Notes: a model not told the origin generated them from the letters alone. A stretch of DNA of 64,000 nt from Nocardia puris (GCF_003315035.1 NZ_QNRE01000001.1:1132883-1196882), one strand, 5' to 3'. Shown: positions 1 through 9,441, numbered from the stretch's first letter. Numbers and translations are program-made.

Positions 1-99
1 TTCGCGGGCCCGCTGCGCACCCACCGCCTCACCTACGGTGTGGGCGCCGTCCTGCTCGGCGTGGTGACCGCGGGCATCGTCCTGCTCATTCGCAACTGA
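1..99 (+). CDS. C-terminal end of a membrane protein (partial)
   Basis: An open frame runs in from the left edge and stops at TGA 97-99, leaving 32 residues. They form one hydrophobic stretch rich in Gly, Val, Leu and Ile and end in a short polar tail (IRN). This looks like a final transmembrane helix. The family cannot be named from this remnant. Confidence 0.55.
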   Translation, partial: FAGPLRTHRLTYGVGAVLLGVVTAGIVLLIRN

Positions 100-239
100 C
101 CGTGCGCCGGCGCGGCGGGTCGCGCGGTCGACGCGGGTACCAAAGAAGTGGTACGACTGCACCGGGAACGATGCGCCCGTCGCCGGCGGGGTACTACGGG
201 ACGTAGAATCACCCGCACCACCGGACGAGGCGAGGGCAC

Positions 240-827
240 ATGGTGAATCCGCGGGCGACCAACGACGATCTGACCGCGAAGGCGCGCATCAGGAACGCGG
301 CCATGGACCTGTACGCCCAGTACGGCGCGGAGCGCGTCTCGCTACGCGCCGTCGCCGCCGAGGCCGGGGTCACCCTCGGCTTGGTGCAGCACCACTTCAA
401 GACGAAGGCGGGCCTGCACGCGGCGGTGGACCAGTTGATCGTCGACTTCTTCGCGCACGCGGTGGCCTCGGTGCCCGCCGAGGGCTCGACCGCCCAGGTG
501 GCGGCGGCGCGCGACGCGGCGGTGCGCACGATGCTCGCCGAGAACCCGGCCGTGGTGAACTACGTGCGCCGCGCCGTGCTCGAACCCAACGACGCGCGAT
601 TCGAACTGCTGGAATCGCTGGTCGACCTGACCCGGCGTGAGATCACCGCCCTGCGGGACGCGGGCGTGGCCTCCACCGATCGTCCCGAGTCGGCGCAGAT
701 CGTCACCGTGCTGGTGCGCCAGCTCGGCGAGCTGCTGCTGGCGCCGCTGGTGGACGCGGTGTGGGAGCGGGTGGCCGCGCCCGGCGAGCCGGGCAAGCCC
801 CGGCTGGTCATCTCCGTCGAGCACTGA
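240..827 (+). CDS. TetR family transcriptional regulator
   Basis: This is a 195-residue one-component repressor of usual TetR length. The N-terminal helix-turn-helix is clear at about residues 30-58 (LRAVAAEAGVTLGLVQHHF), followed by KTKAGL at the start of helix 4. The C-terminal ligand domain is divergent, so the inducer is unknown. ATG 240 follows a GAGGG a few bases upstream; GTG 243 is the alternative start. The sirtuin gene follows in the same direction 39 bases downstream, so co-transcription is plausible, but no operator was recognised. Confidence 0.85.
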   Translation: MVNPRATNDDLTAKARIRNAAMDLYAQYGAERVSLRAVAAEAGVTLGLVQHHFKTKAGLHAAVDQLIVDFFAHAVASVPAEGSTAQVAAARDAAVRTMLAENPAVVNYVRRAVLEPNDARFELLESLVDLTRREITALRDAGVASTDRPESAQIVTVLVRQLGELLLAPLVDAVWERVAAPGEPGKPRLVISVEH

Positions 828-866
828 GCCGGGCCGCTACCGTCGAATCATCGCTACCCTCGAATC

Positions 867-1715
867 ATGTCGTCCCTCGCGCCACCCGCGTCCGGCATCG
901 ACGTGCGGCGGGTGGCGGACCTGCTCGCCGGCCGCCCGGTCGCGGTGCTCACGGGCGCCGGGTTGTCCACCGACAGCGGCATTCCCGACTATCGCGGCCC
1001 CGGCTCGCCCCCGCGCACGCCGATGACCTACCAGCAGTTCGTGGGCGATCCCGTCTTCCGCCAACGGTATTGGGCGCGCAATCACGTCGGGTGGCGGCGC
1101 ATGGACGCCGCGCGCCCCAACGCGGGCCATCGCGCGCTGGCGCGGCTGGAGCGCGCGGGCGTGGTGACCGGGCTGATCACCCAGAACGTGGACATGTTGC
1201 ACACCAAGGCCGGCCATCGGGGCGTGATCGACCTGCACGGCGTCTACGCCCGGGTGCGCTGCCTGGACTGTTCGGCGCTGATCTCGCGGATGACGCTGGC
1301 CGAGCGCCTCGAGGCCGCCAACCCGCACTTCGCCGAACTCGCGACCGCCACCGGCATCGAGGTCGCACCCGACGCCGACGCGGTGGTCGCCGACACTGCG
1401 ACCTTCCGCATGGTGGACTGCGCCCGCTGCGGCGGCCTGCTCAAACCCGATATCGTCTACTTCGGCGAGAACGTGCCGAAGGACCGGGTCGCCGCCGCGT
1501 TCGACATGGTGGACCGGGCCGGGGCGCTGCTGGTGGCGGGGTCCTCGCTGACGGTCATGTCGGGGCTGCGGTTCGCGCGCCGGGCGGCGGCCAACGGATG
1601 TCCCATAGTGATCGTCAACCGGGGCCGCACCCGGGCGCACGATCTGGCCACCCACACCGTCGACGCGGGTTGCTCCGAAGTGCTCACCGCGCTCGCCACC
1701 GAATACGCCGCCTGA
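867..1715 (+). CDS. Sirtuin, NAD-dependent protein deacylase
   Basis: This 282-residue protein of the Sir2 family removes acyl groups from lysine using NAD. Visible motifs are GAGLSTDSGIPDYRG (30-44, NAD site), TQNVDMLH (105-112), the catalytic His in IDLHG (His124) and two zinc-binding Cys pairs (C132/C135 and C185/C188). GSSLTVMSG and IVNRG line the rest of the cofactor site. Length and motif order are those of bacterial CobB-like enzymes. The zinc insert is somewhat long. Substrates cannot be read from sequence. Confidence 0.93.
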   Translation: MSSLAPPASGIDVRRVADLLAGRPVAVLTGAGLSTDSGIPDYRGPGSPPRTPMTYQQFVGDPVFRQRYWARNHVGWRRMDAARPNAGHRALARLERAGVVTGLITQNVDMLHTKAGHRGVIDLHGVYARVRCLDCSALISRMTLAERLEAANPHFAELATATGIEVAPDADAVVADTATFRMVDCARCGGLLKPDIVYFGENVPKDRVAAAFDMVDRAGALLVAGSSLTVMSGLRFARRAAANGCPIVIVNRGRTRAHDLATHTVDAGCSEVLTALATEYAA

Positions 1716-1758
1716 GCGCAACCGGTCCGCGGCCGTTCGCCGTGTAAGACTGGGCGGC

Positions 1759-2916
1759 GTGAGTGAGCGCGAAGAGCCCACATCGGGGGCAATCGGCAAG
1801 GACACGGCCCCGGATCGGGGAGCCGTCATCGGTACCGGCTTGTTCTGGTTGGCGAAATGGTCACTGTGCGTGGTCGCGATCGCGGCGGGCGCGTGGGTGC
1901 TCGGCTGGGTCGTCGCGAAGCTGTGGGTGGTCGTACTGCCCGTCGCGCTGGCGGTCGTCGTCGCGACCGTGCTGTGGCCGCCCACCCGGTGGCTGATGAA
2001 ACAGGGACTCAAGCCCGCGCTGGCCGCCACACTGACGCTGCTCGGGTTCTTCGCGATCGTGTCGGGCGTGATCGCGCTGATCGTGCCGTCGGTGGTGGAT
2101 CAGGCTCCCCAGCTCGCCGACAAAGGCACCGCGGGCGTCAACCAGGTCCGCGACTGGCTGCAGGGTCCGCCGCTGAACATCCGTGACGAACAGCTGGATT
2201 CGGCGGTCGAGGCCATCGTCTCGCGCCTGCAGTCCAGCGCCGAGACCATCGCCACCGGCGTGTTCACCGGCGTCACCACCGCCACCTCGGCGTTGGTCAC
2301 CCTCTTCCTGGTGCTGGTCCTCTCGTTCTTCTTCATCAAGGACGGGCCCCGGTTCCTGCCCTGGCTGCACAACGTCACGGGCTCCAAGGGCGGCAGGCAC
2401 TTCGAGGCCGTGCTGAGCCGGATCTGGGACACCCTCGGCGGATTCATCCGCACCCAGGCGCTGGTGAGCCTGATCGACGCCGTGCTGATCGGCGCGGGCC
2501 TGGTGATCCTCGGCGTGCCGCTGGCCATGGTGCTGGCCGTGCTCACGTTCATCGGCGGTTTCATCCCGATCGTCGGCGCGTTCGTGGCGGGCGCGCTGGC
2601 GGTGCTGGTCGCGCTGGTCGGCAACGGCTTGACCACCGCGCTGATCGTGCTCGGCATCATCATCGCGGTGCAGCAGTTCGAGGGCAATGTGCTGCAACCG
2701 ATCCTGCAGAGCCGCTCGATGCAGTTGCACGCCGTCGTGGTGCTGCTGGCGGTGACGGCGGGCGGCGCGCTGTTCGGCATCGTCGGCGCGTTCCTGGCCG
2801 TGCCCGTGGCCGCGATCGTCGCGGTGGTACTGCGCTACGTCGGCGAGCAGATCGACACGGCCACCGCCCCACCACCCGAAGTCACGGACGAACCGGAACC
2901 CGAACCCGCCACCTGA
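1759..2916 (+). CDS. AI-2E family transporter (membrane permease)
   Basis: This 385-residue polytopic membrane protein starts at GTG 1759. It has a short polar N-terminus, two paired N-terminal helices, a soluble linker, and a C-terminal helix bundle with the run GGFIPIVGAFVAGALAVLVA typical of the AI-2E/PerM family. A Pro/Glu-rich tail closes it. Family members have been linked to export of signals or ions, but substrate prediction is unreliable. The gene stands alone between the sirtuin and a convergent MarR gene. Confidence 0.82.
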   Translation: MSEREEPTSGAIGKDTAPDRGAVIGTGLFWLAKWSLCVVAIAAGAWVLGWVVAKLWVVVLPVALAVVVATVLWPPTRWLMKQGLKPALAATLTLLGFFAIVSGVIALIVPSVVDQAPQLADKGTAGVNQVRDWLQGPPLNIRDEQLDSAVEAIVSRLQSSAETIATGVFTGVTTATSALVTLFLVLVLSFFFIKDGPRFLPWLHNVTGSKGGRHFEAVLSRIWDTLGGFIRTQALVSLIDAVLIGAGLVILGVPLAMVLAVLTFIGGFIPIVGAFVAGALAVLVALVGNGLTTALIVLGIIIAVQQFEGNVLQPILQSRSMQLHAVVVLLAVTAGGALFGIVGAFLAVPVAAIVAVVLRYVGEQIDTATAPPPEVTDEPEPEPAT

Positions 2917-2941
2917 CCCGCGGGCCTTCGCTCCGGCGAAC

Positions 2942-3394
2942 TCATTCCGGTGCCGCGAGTCGCGCGGCCTGGTCGCGCAGTACCGCGGTGGTGCGGGTGA
3001 CCCAGGTGGCGATCACGCCCAGTTCCTCGGGCGTGAACGTCGCCGACACTGCGGCCATCGCCGCGCGCAGGTCGGCGAACGCGCGCCCGTAGCGGGGATT
3101 GGCGATCGGGCGGGCGGTGAGCACCGAGCGGCGGCGATCCGCGTCGTCGCGGGTGCGCTCGACCAGCTCGGCGGCGACCAGGCGGTCGGCGATCCCGCTG
3201 ACCGCCGCCGGGCTCAGCGACAGCCGGCGCGCCAGTTCGCCGCCCGACATCGGGCCTTCGCGGCCGAGCACGCCCAGCGCTTTGTGATCGGTGGCGGACA
3301 GCCCCAGCAACGCACCCACAGCCTCGTGGAACACGACGACCGCGTCGCTGAGTTCGGCGCCCATCCGGTTCCCGATATCAGGGTTTTCCACCAT
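2942..3394 (-). CDS. MarR family transcriptional regulator
   Basis: This is a winged-helix regulator of about 150 residues. The segment SGGELARRLSLSPAAVSGIA is the recognition HTH, and TRDDADRRRSVLTARP is the wing, which contains the family's D-x-R signature. The start is uncertain. A TTG at 3430 opens the frame but lies inside a perfect inverted repeat. ATG 3394 is chosen here, and ATG 3364 would still keep the dimerisation helix. It is divergent from a small membrane-protein gene and probably controls it and itself through that repeat. Confidence 0.85.
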   Translation of the reverse strand: MVENPDIGNRMGAELSDAVVVFHEAVGALLGLSATDHKALGVLGREGPMSGGELARRLSLSPAAVSGIADRLVAAELVERTRDDADRRRSVLTARPIANPRYGRAFADLRAAMAAVSATFTPEELGVIATWVTRTTAVLRDQAARLAAPE

Positions 3395-3421
3395 GGTGCC
3401 ATCGTCACGGGCGGCATATCC

Positions 3422-3435
3422 TTCAGTCAACTGAA
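3422..3435. promoter_or_regulatory. Inverted repeat, likely MarR operator
   Basis: TTCAGT-CA-ACTGAA is a perfect 6-bp-arm palindrome in the divergent region between the MarR gene and the membrane-protein gene at 3462. A further partial copy (TTTCAG and GTGAA) follows within 20 bases. The size and position fit a MarR dimer site; the assignment is inferred. Confidence 0.5.
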
Positions 3436-3461
3436 TCTTTCAGAAAAGTGAAGGAATTGCC

Positions 3462-4007
3462 ATGGACGTAGCGACGGCCGCCCGGGTGTTCACGGACGCG
3501 ATCCGGTTCTCGATTCGGCACTATCCGGTGATCTTCTGCTGTGGCGCACTGGTTTCGGCGCAACGGTTCCTCGCCGTCGGCGGCGGCGACCGGTTCGCCT
3601 TCGCCGGCGGCGTGGCGGGTGAGCTGTTCACGCTCGCGGTGCGCCTGGCGTTCCTCGGCTGGGTGATCGCGACGGTGTTCCGGCCACGGGTGCCGTGGCG
3701 GACCGCGGCCGACCGCCTGGGCGAGGCCTTCCGCGACCGGACGCGCTTGCTGCTCGCGTCGGCGGGCATCCTCGTGGCGCTGGCCGCGGTGTTCAAGGCG
3801 CTGCCGTGGATCGTCGCCACCTCGTTCGTCGAACCCGACGGGCGCGACACGTTTCTCGCGTGGGAGCTGGCGGTCAAGAACGTCACCGTCATCCCGTTCA
3901 CGATGATCTGGATCGCGTTGCTCGTCCGCGAGATCGTCTACGACGGAAGCGAATCCGTGCCGAGGCGGGTCACGCCGGAACCAGGGCGCCGTCGAGGAAT
4001 TCGCTGA
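3462..4007 (+). CDS. Small membrane protein of unknown function
   Basis: This 181-residue protein starts at ATG 3462 behind an AAGGA. It has three or four hydrophobic segments (about 20-40, 50-72, 98-120 and 145-160) separated by basic loops such as RTAADRLGEAFRDRTR. No known family was recognised. It is divergent from the MarR gene, so it may be the regulated target. The last 15 or so codons overlap a decayed minus-strand gene, so the natural C-terminus may have been altered. Confidence 0.65.
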   Translation: MDVATAARVFTDAIRFSIRHYPVIFCCGALVSAQRFLAVGGGDRFAFAGGVAGELFTLAVRLAFLGWVIATVFRPRVPWRTAADRLGEAFRDRTRLLLASAGILVALAAVFKALPWIVATSFVEPDGRDTFLAWELAVKNVTVIPFTMIWIALLVREIVYDGSESVPRRVTPEPGRRRGIR

Positions 4008-4143
4008 TCGCCGGCCAGGTGGTGTCGGCCGCTTCGGGGGCCGCCACCGAAGGTCAGCGCCCAGCCGTGGCCGAGCGCGGTCGCCAAATCGGGAATGGTG
4101 AAGGCCTTCCGTCCGGTCTTGCGTGCCCGAGTCCCAGCGTGAA
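3970..4143 (-). pseudogene. Frameshifted 3' remnant of a minus-strand gene
   Basis: On the minus strand one frame reads KAFTIPDLATALGHGWALTF. The next frame continues with EAADTTWPAISEFLDGALVP and a stop at 3970-3972. The two join if one base is removed from the five-G run at about 4036-4040. No N-terminal part or start is present upstream. This looks like the tail of a broken gene. A sequencing slip in the homopolymer could explain the frameshift but not the missing 5' part. The family is not recognised. Confidence 0.5.
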
Positions 4144-4251
4144 TGTCGCACCCAGCTCAAATAGGTGTTACTCGCGGTAACAAATTTCGTGGCCGATTTC
4201 ACCGTCCCCCGGCGATTCGCCGCGCGATCGGGTGCCGAGGTGGTCCAATTG

Positions 4252-5196
4252 ATGACCATGAAGACGCTGGTAGGAGCGGTTGCGACACTGACGGCGATCG
4301 CGTGTTCGGCGATGGCGGCGCCCGCCGCGCACGCGGCGCCGGTGTGTCCGGGCGCCGGGCAGCCGACGCTGCTCTCGGCCGTCGTCGGCGGCGCGCTCGA
4401 AGGGCTCACGGTGGACGCGCGCGGCCGCGCCTTCACCACCGACGCGCTGACCGGGCGCGTGTTCCGCATCGACGCGCCCGGCGCGGCGCCGGTGCCCCTC
4501 GCGACGGTGCCCAGCGGCGGTGCGGGCGCGCTGGCGTGGACGCCCTCGGGGCGCCTGCTCGTCGGCTACGGCGCGGACCCGCGCGTGGTGGTGGGCGACA
4601 CGCTGCGGCACGCGGGCATCGTGGAGGTCGATCCCGACACCGGGGCGGTCGCGCCGTACGCGGCGGGACTCAGCGCCGCCAACGGCATGGCGGTGGCGCG
4701 CGACGGAACCGTCTACGCCACCAACGATTTCGGCGTGCTCGTCGGCCGGGTGGCGCCGGACCGCGCGGTCCAGGCGGACTGGACCACCCTGCCCAGCGCC
4801 AACGGCGCGGTCCTCGACCGCCGGGGTGAATTCCTCTATGTGGGACGCACTTTCGCCGACCCCGGGGTGAGCCGCATCCCGATCGCCGCGCCCTGGGCGC
4901 CGCAGTCCCTGCTCGATCTCGGCGGCGGTGACGCCTTCGCCGCGCCCGACGGCCTCACCCTCGATTCCCTCGACCGCCCGGTCGTCCCGTTCAACACCGC
5001 GGGCCAAGTGGTCCGCCTCGACGCACCGCAGTCGTACTGCGTCCTTGGCTCGGGCAACCCCTTCACCACCGTCGTCACCTACGGCCGCGGCGAGCGGGGC
5101 TTCTCGGCGGGCCGGCTCTTCGGCGCGACGTTCACCGGCGTCGTCTACGAGATCCCCGGCGGCTTCGATCCGGCCGCGACGACCGCCGCGCCCTGA
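4252..5196 (+). CDS. Secreted SMP-30/gluconolactonase-like beta-propeller protein
   Basis: The protein has 314 residues if started at ATG 4252 (MTMKTL), with ATG 4258 as the alternative; both give a classical Sec signal peptide ending near APAAHA-AP. The mature part shows repeated propeller strands such as EGLTVDARGRAFTTD, NGMAVARDGTVYATNDFG and APDGLTLDSLDRPVVPFN, typical of SMP-30/gluconolaconase/LRE-like proteins. Family members bind a divalent metal and many hydrolyse lactones, but the substrate here is unknown. It is probably exported. Confidence 0.75.
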   Translation: MTMKTLVGAVATLTAIACSAMAAPAAHAAPVCPGAGQPTLLSAVVGGALEGLTVDARGRAFTTDALTGRVFRIDAPGAAPVPLATVPSGGAGALAWTPSGRLLVGYGADPRVVVGDTLRHAGIVEVDPDTGAVAPYAAGLSAANGMAVARDGTVYATNDFGVLVGRVAPDRAVQADWTTLPSANGAVLDRRGEFLYVGRTFADPGVSRIPIAAPWAPQSLLDLGGGDAFAAPDGLTLDSLDRPVVPFNTAGQVVRLDAPQSYCVLGSGNPFTTVVTYGRGERGFSAGRLFGATFTGVVYEIPGGFDPAATTAAP

Positions 5197-5373
5197 GTCG
5201 CGCGACCCGTTCCGTCCGACCACCCGCCGGACTACCATGCAGGAGAGGACCACTCGAGTCGCACGCGCTACCCACACCGGCCGCCTCGCCTCGCCCGCCA
5301 GCGGGTCGCGGGGCTCCAGTCGATCGGCGCCGCCGCCCCGCCGGTCGTTCGTCCGACCTCGCCAGGAGGACGC

Positions 5374-5910
5374 ATGTCCTACCCGCTCCATTCGAAGATC
5401 TGCCTGACCGAAGCGGGGTGCGTCTGCCCCGCGATCACCCTGTTCCTGGTGCCGGAGCCGCTGATGCCCGGCGGCAGCGTGCTGCACCTGCTGGAACAGG
5501 CCGTCGTCACCGATCCCGACGCGCCGCCGCAACCCGATGTCGCGCTGGTGGCATCGGTGGAGACGCCCGCCGAACCGGAGCGTCCCGAGCCCGCGGTACG
5601 TCCCGAACTGCGCGCCTTCGCCGCCGCGCTCCCCGACCCCGACCGCGTCCGCGCGATCCTGCGCGACCACCTGATCCTCGACCCCTACGGCCTCGATCTC
5701 GGCGATCGCGCCGAACTCACCCGGCTCGCGCTGCTGCCCGAACGCCGGATCGGCTTCCGCCGCACCGAGGACTTCCAGGCCGACTCGATGCGGCGGGCGA
5801 TGCTCGCCGTCTACCGCCACTTCGGCCTCGACCAGCGCGTCCCGCTCGTCTACCACGGCTACGCCGACCCGGCCGCCGGCTGGTTCGGCCTGCGGACCGC
5901 CGCGGCCTGA
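5374..5910 (+). CDS. Conserved-looking hypothetical protein
   Basis: This 178-residue protein begins at ATG 5374 directly behind an excellent AGGAGG (5364-5369). The N-terminus contains a Cys-rich hydrophobic patch (EAGCVCPAITLFL). A Pro/Glu-rich linker follows, then a compact C-terminal domain rich in Arg, Asp and Leu that ends at YHGYADPAAGWFGL. No signal peptide or known family was recognised. It is convergent with, and two bases from, the Lrp/AsnC gene. Confidence 0.6.
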   Translation: MSYPLHSKICLTEAGCVCPAITLFLVPEPLMPGGSVLHLLEQAVVTDPDAPPQPDVALVASVETPAEPERPEPAVRPELRAFAAALPDPDRVRAILRDHLILDPYGLDLGDRAELTRLALLPERRIGFRRTEDFQADSMRRAMLAVYRHFGLDQRVPLVYHGYADPAAGWFGLRTAAA

Positions 5911-5911
5911 C

Positions 5912-6943
5912 TCACCCCTCGACCGCACTCCACACGTCGGGGCGCACCACCCGCGTGCTGCGCCCCCACACGTCGAGCACATGCCCGAACAGCTTGTCGT
6001 GGCGCAGCGTCACGGTGCGCTCGGCCGCCCGCAGCCCGGGGTGCGCGGACACCAGCGCGGCTTCCAGGCGCGGAATATCGCCCAGGCCGTGCAGATTCGC
6101 CTGGACGAGCAGATTGTGCGGGCCGCTGACCGCCGCGCAGTTGCGGGTCTGCGGCCACCGCACCACGGCGTCGCCGATCTCGGCGAGCCGGTGGGCGGGC
6201 ACGTCCGACCACAGCGTCACCGCCACCGGCCAGCCGCCCAGCGGCCTGGCGAAATCGCAGCGGAACCGGATCAGTCCCAGCGACACCAACCGGTCGAGCC
6301 GACGTTTGACGGTCGACGCCCCGACCCCGAGCGCGTCCGCCACCGCGCTGTGCGTGGCGCGCCCGTCGTCGGCGAGCACCGAGAGCAGCGCCCGATCCAG
6401 CTCTCCCAAGACGGCCGAGCGCGCGGGCGCCGCGGCGGGTGCGCCGCCGCTGAGTTCGGCGCGCTGTTCGGGCGCGAGCGCGTCGATGCGCCAGCTCCCG
6501 CCCTCGGTGAACATGTGCGTGACGATCCGCGCTCGCACCGCCGTGACGTGCTCGACGGCGGGCAGGGTCTCGAGGGTGTAGTGCGACATGCTCGCGAGAT
6601 CGGCCGTTGCGACGGTGGCCAGCAGGGTGGCGCTGCCCGCGCACCGCTCCACCGTCACCGCGTACGCGTGGTCGCACAACGCCCGGCTCACCGTCGAAGC
6701 GGCGGCCGCCGTGCAGTCGATCTCGACGTAGGCGACGGTCACCTGGTCGAGCAGCCGCGGCCCGGGTGACGGCCCGACCCACGCCGCCCCGCGCGCGGTG
6801 AGCCGCTGCCAGCGCCGCGCGAGCGTCACCGGATCGGCGCCGAGCACCCGCCCGAGTTCGGTCCAGGAACCGCGCGGGCGCAGTTGCAGGGCGTGGATCA
6901 GCGCGAGCTCGTCCTCACTCAGCAGATCGGCGGAATTCTGCAT
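5912..6943 (-). CDS. Lrp/AsnC family regulator with two tandem HTH units
   Basis: This 343-residue regulator is about twice the size of a classical Lrp. It contains one AsnC-type HTH near residues 8-50 ([20 protein letters not shown]) and a second near 175-220 ([20 protein letters not shown]), each followed by a ligand-type alpha/beta segment. ATG 6943 is preceded by GAAG at good spacing; a longer open frame upstream is a shadow. It is divergent from the lactate monooxygenase-like gene 94 bases away and is its most likely regulator. Confidence 0.85.
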   Translation of the reverse strand: MQNSADLLSEDELALIHALQLRPRGSWTELGRVLGADPVTLARRWQRLTARGAAWVGPSPGPRLLDQVTVAYVEIDCTAAAASTVSRALCDHAYAVTVERCAGSATLLATVATADLASMSHYTLETLPAVEHVTAVRARIVTHMFTEGGSWRIDALAPEQRAELSGGAPAAAPARSAVLGELDRALLSVLADDGRATHSAVADALGVGASTVKRRLDRLVSLGLIRFRCDFARPLGGWPVAVTLWSDVPAHRLAEIGDAVVRWPQTRNCAAVSGPHNLLVQANLHGLGDIPRLEAALVSAHPGLRAAERTVTLRHDKLFGHVLDVWGRSTRVVRPDVWSAVEG

Positions 6944-7036
6944 ATTCTTCGCCCTTCCGCACGATTCCTGCGATTCAACGGCCGCGACAACCGGATATCT
7001 CATGATCGTGCCACAGCACGGAAAGGCGCGGCACCC

Positions 7037-8197
7037 ATGGCATTCGGCGACTACCAGAACGAGATCTACCTGCGCGGGCTCGGCGGCATCGCGCCGGAGT
7101 ACCCGATGACCTTCGCCGATCTGGAGGAGCGGGCGCGGGCCGCGCTGCCGCCGGGCATCTGGTCGTACGTGGCGGGTGGCGCGGGCGACGAGCACACCCA
7201 GCGCGCGAACGTCACGGCGTTCGACCGATGGGGATTGGTGCCGCGCATGTTCGTCGGTGCCGCCCAGCGCGACCTCTCCGTCGACGTGTTCGGAACCACC
7301 TGGCCCGCACCGGTTTTCCTGGCACCGATCGGCGTGATCGGCCTGTGCGCGCAGGACGGGCACGGCGATCTGGCCACGGCCCGCGCCGCCGCCCGCACCG
7401 GGGTGCCGATGGTGGCGTCCACCCTGTCGGTCGACCCGATGGAGGACGTCGCGGACTCGCTCGGGGAGACCCCCGGCTTCTTCCAGCTCTACACTCCCAC
7501 CGACCGTGACCTCGCCGAGAGCCTGGTGCGCCGCGCCGAGCGGGCCGGGTACCGGGGCATCGTCGTCACGCTCGACACGTGGGTCACCGGCTGGCGCCCG
7601 CGCGATCTGAGCACGGCGAACTTCCCGCAGCTGCGCGGGCACTGCCTGGCCAACTACTTCACCGACCCGGTGTTCCGCGCCGCGCTCCCCGCTCCGCCCG
7701 AGGAGCAGCCGCAGGCCGCGGTGCTGCGCTGGGTCCAGGTCTTCGGCAATCCGCTCACCTGGGACGACCTGCCGTGGCTGCGCGAACTCACCGACCTGCC
7801 GCTCATCGTCAAGGGCATCTGCCATCCCGAGGACGCCCGGCGCGCGAAAGACGGTGGCGTGGACGGCATCTACTGCTCCAACCACGGCGGCCGCCAGGCC
7901 AACGGCGGCCTGCCCGCACTCGACGTGCTCGCCGAGGTGGTCGCCGCCGCCGACGGCCTGCCGGTGCTGTTCGATTCGGGCGTGCGCGGCGGCGAGCACA
8001 TCGTCAAGGCGCTCGCGCTCGGTGCCGCGGCGGTCGGCGTCGGCCGCCCCTACGCCTATGGGCTGGCGCTCGGCGGCGAGGACGGCGTCGTGCACGTGCT
8101 GCGCTCGCTGCTGGCCGAGGCCGATCTGACCATGGCCGTCGACGGCTACCGCACCCCCGCGGAACTCACGCCCGACGCACTGCGCCGCGTGCTCTGA
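7037..8197 (+). CDS. FMN-dependent alpha-hydroxy-acid oxidase, lactate 2-monooxygenase type
   Basis: This 386-residue FMN enzyme of the glycolate oxidase/lactate monooxygenase family oxidises a 2-hydroxy acid; the lactate 2-monooxygenase subtype gives acetate, CO2 and water. Family marks are [15 protein letters not shown] near the FMN site, [16 protein letters not shown], and the active-site SNHGGRQ with the catalytic His at about residue 283, followed by [17 protein letters not shown]. The stretch [18 protein letters not shown] resembles the lactate-monooxygenase branch. ATG 7037 follows a GGAAAGG. Lactate or a related 2-hydroxy acid as substrate is inferred. Confidence 0.87.
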   Translation: MAFGDYQNEIYLRGLGGIAPEYPMTFADLEERARAALPPGIWSYVAGGAGDEHTQRANVTAFDRWGLVPRMFVGAAQRDLSVDVFGTTWPAPVFLAPIGVIGLCAQDGHGDLATARAAARTGVPMVASTLSVDPMEDVADSLGETPGFFQLYTPTDRDLAESLVRRAERAGYRGIVVTLDTWVTGWRPRDLSTANFPQLRGHCLANYFTDPVFRAALPAPPEEQPQAAVLRWVQVFGNPLTWDDLPWLRELTDLPLIVKGICHPEDARRAKDGGVDGIYCSNHGGRQANGGLPALDVLAEVVAAADGLPVLFDSGVRGGEHIVKALALGAAAVGVGRPYAYGLALGGEDGVVHVLRSLLAEADLTMAVDGYRTPAELTPDALRRVL

Positions 8198-8226
8198 GCG
8201 CGGGGCTGCGCGATCTACGTGAGAAC

Positions 8227-8254
8227 GCGCGCCGGACCGCTCGGTCCGGCGCGC
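8227..8254. terminator. Bidirectional hairpin terminator
   Basis: A 12-bp perfect stem with a GCTC loop (GCGCGCCGGACC arm) lies between the convergent monooxygenase and P450 genes. There is no long T tract, as is common in GC-rich actinobacteria. Confidence 0.55.
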
Positions 8255-8262
8255 GACCGGTC

Positions 8263-9441
8263 TCAGCGCACGCTGACCGTGGTGGGCAGGCTCGCGAAAC
8301 CGCGATTGTTCGAGGAGTGGATGCGGCGCAGATTCGCCGGGTCGATCTCGTAATCGGTGATGGTGGAAGCGATTTCGCCGAGCGCGATGCGCAGCTCCAA
8401 CTGGGCCAGGTTGGCGCCGAGGCAGTGGTGGCGGCCGCTGCCGAACACCAGCGCCCGCGAGGTGTCGCGGTCCAGATCGAAGGCATCGGCCGCGTCGAAC
8501 ACCTCGGGGTCGCGATTCGCCGAGCCGGTCAGCAAGAGGATGCGCGCACCGGCCGGGATGTCGACGCCGTGCAGCGAGACCGGCGCGGTGGTGGTGCGCA
8601 GCTGGGATTGGGTGGCCGGGTCGTAGCGCATGGCCTCGTCGATCCAGTCGCCGATCCTGCCGTCGAGCGCCGCGCGGCGCTGATCCGGGTGCTGCCAGGC
8701 GGCGTGCCAGAGATTGCCCAGCGTGAGCATGGTGGTCTCGATGCCCGCGCCGACGAGCAGGATCAACACGCCGACGATCTCCTCCGGGGTGAGGCGATCG
8801 TCACCTTCGGCGGCGGCCAGCAAACCCGAGAGCAGATCGTCGCGGGGCGACTTCGCGCGCTCGATGGTGAGTTCGGTGTAGTAGCCGACGAGCGCGCCGA
8901 TCGCCTGCATCGCCTCGGGGCGCAGATCGGTGGACTCCTCCTCGGTGTACATGATCTCGGTGCCGAGCTTGCGCAGCATCTCACGATCGGACTCGGGCAC
9001 CCCGACCAATTCGGAGATCACGTCGGTGGGGAACGGTCCGGCGAAATCCGCTATGAGATCGAAACTTTCGCGTTCCAGCAGCGGCTCCCACAGCCCGCGC
9101 GCGATCTCGCGCAGGCGCGGCTCCAGGCCCTGCACGCGCTTGTTCGTGAACGCCTTGGTGACCAGTCCGCGTAGTCGCGTGTGCTTCGGCGCGTCCATCG
9201 CGACGAACGAAAAGAACTGTTCCGCTTGGGGTCCCCAGAACGCGGGCTCCATCCGCAATCCGTTGGCGCTGGAGTATGTGTCCGAATCCCGCAGCGCCGC
9301 AAGAACATCGGCGTACCGGGAGTAGGCGTAGAAATCGTCCTGCGCGTTCCGGAAGACCGGCGCCTCCTCGCGCAGCCTGGCGTAATAGGGGTAAGGGTCG
9401 CGGTGGACGTCGAAGTCGTAGGGGCTGTACTGCAACTGCAT
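8263..9441 (-). CDS. Cytochrome P450
   Basis: This 392-residue soluble bacterial P450 has all key motifs: the I-helix GAGIETT (231-237), the ExxR pair E269/R272 in DEAMRYDP, and the heme loop FGSGRHHCLG with the heme-ligating Cys340. It is of typical class I length and needs separate ferredoxin and reductase partners, none of which is encoded nearby. The substrate is unknown. It is divergent from the DUF574 methyltransferase gene. Confidence 0.95.
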   Translation of the reverse strand: MQLQYSPYDFDVHRDPYPYYARLREEAPVFRNAQDDFYAYSRYADVLAALRDSDTYSSANGLRMEPAFWGPQAEQFFSFVAMDAPKHTRLRGLVTKAFTNKRVQGLEPRLREIARGLWEPLLERESFDLIADFAGPFPTDVISELVGVPESDREMLRKLGTEIMYTEEESTDLRPEAMQAIGALVGYYTELTIERAKSPRDDLLSGLLAAAEGDDRLTPEEIVGVLILLVGAGIETTMLTLGNLWHAAWQHPDQRRAALDGRIGDWIDEAMRYDPATQSQLRTTTAPVSLHGVDIPAGARILLLTGSANRDPEVFDAADAFDLDRDTSRALVFGSGRHHCLGANLAQLELRIALGEIASTITDYEIDPANLRRIHSSNNRGFASLPTTVSVR

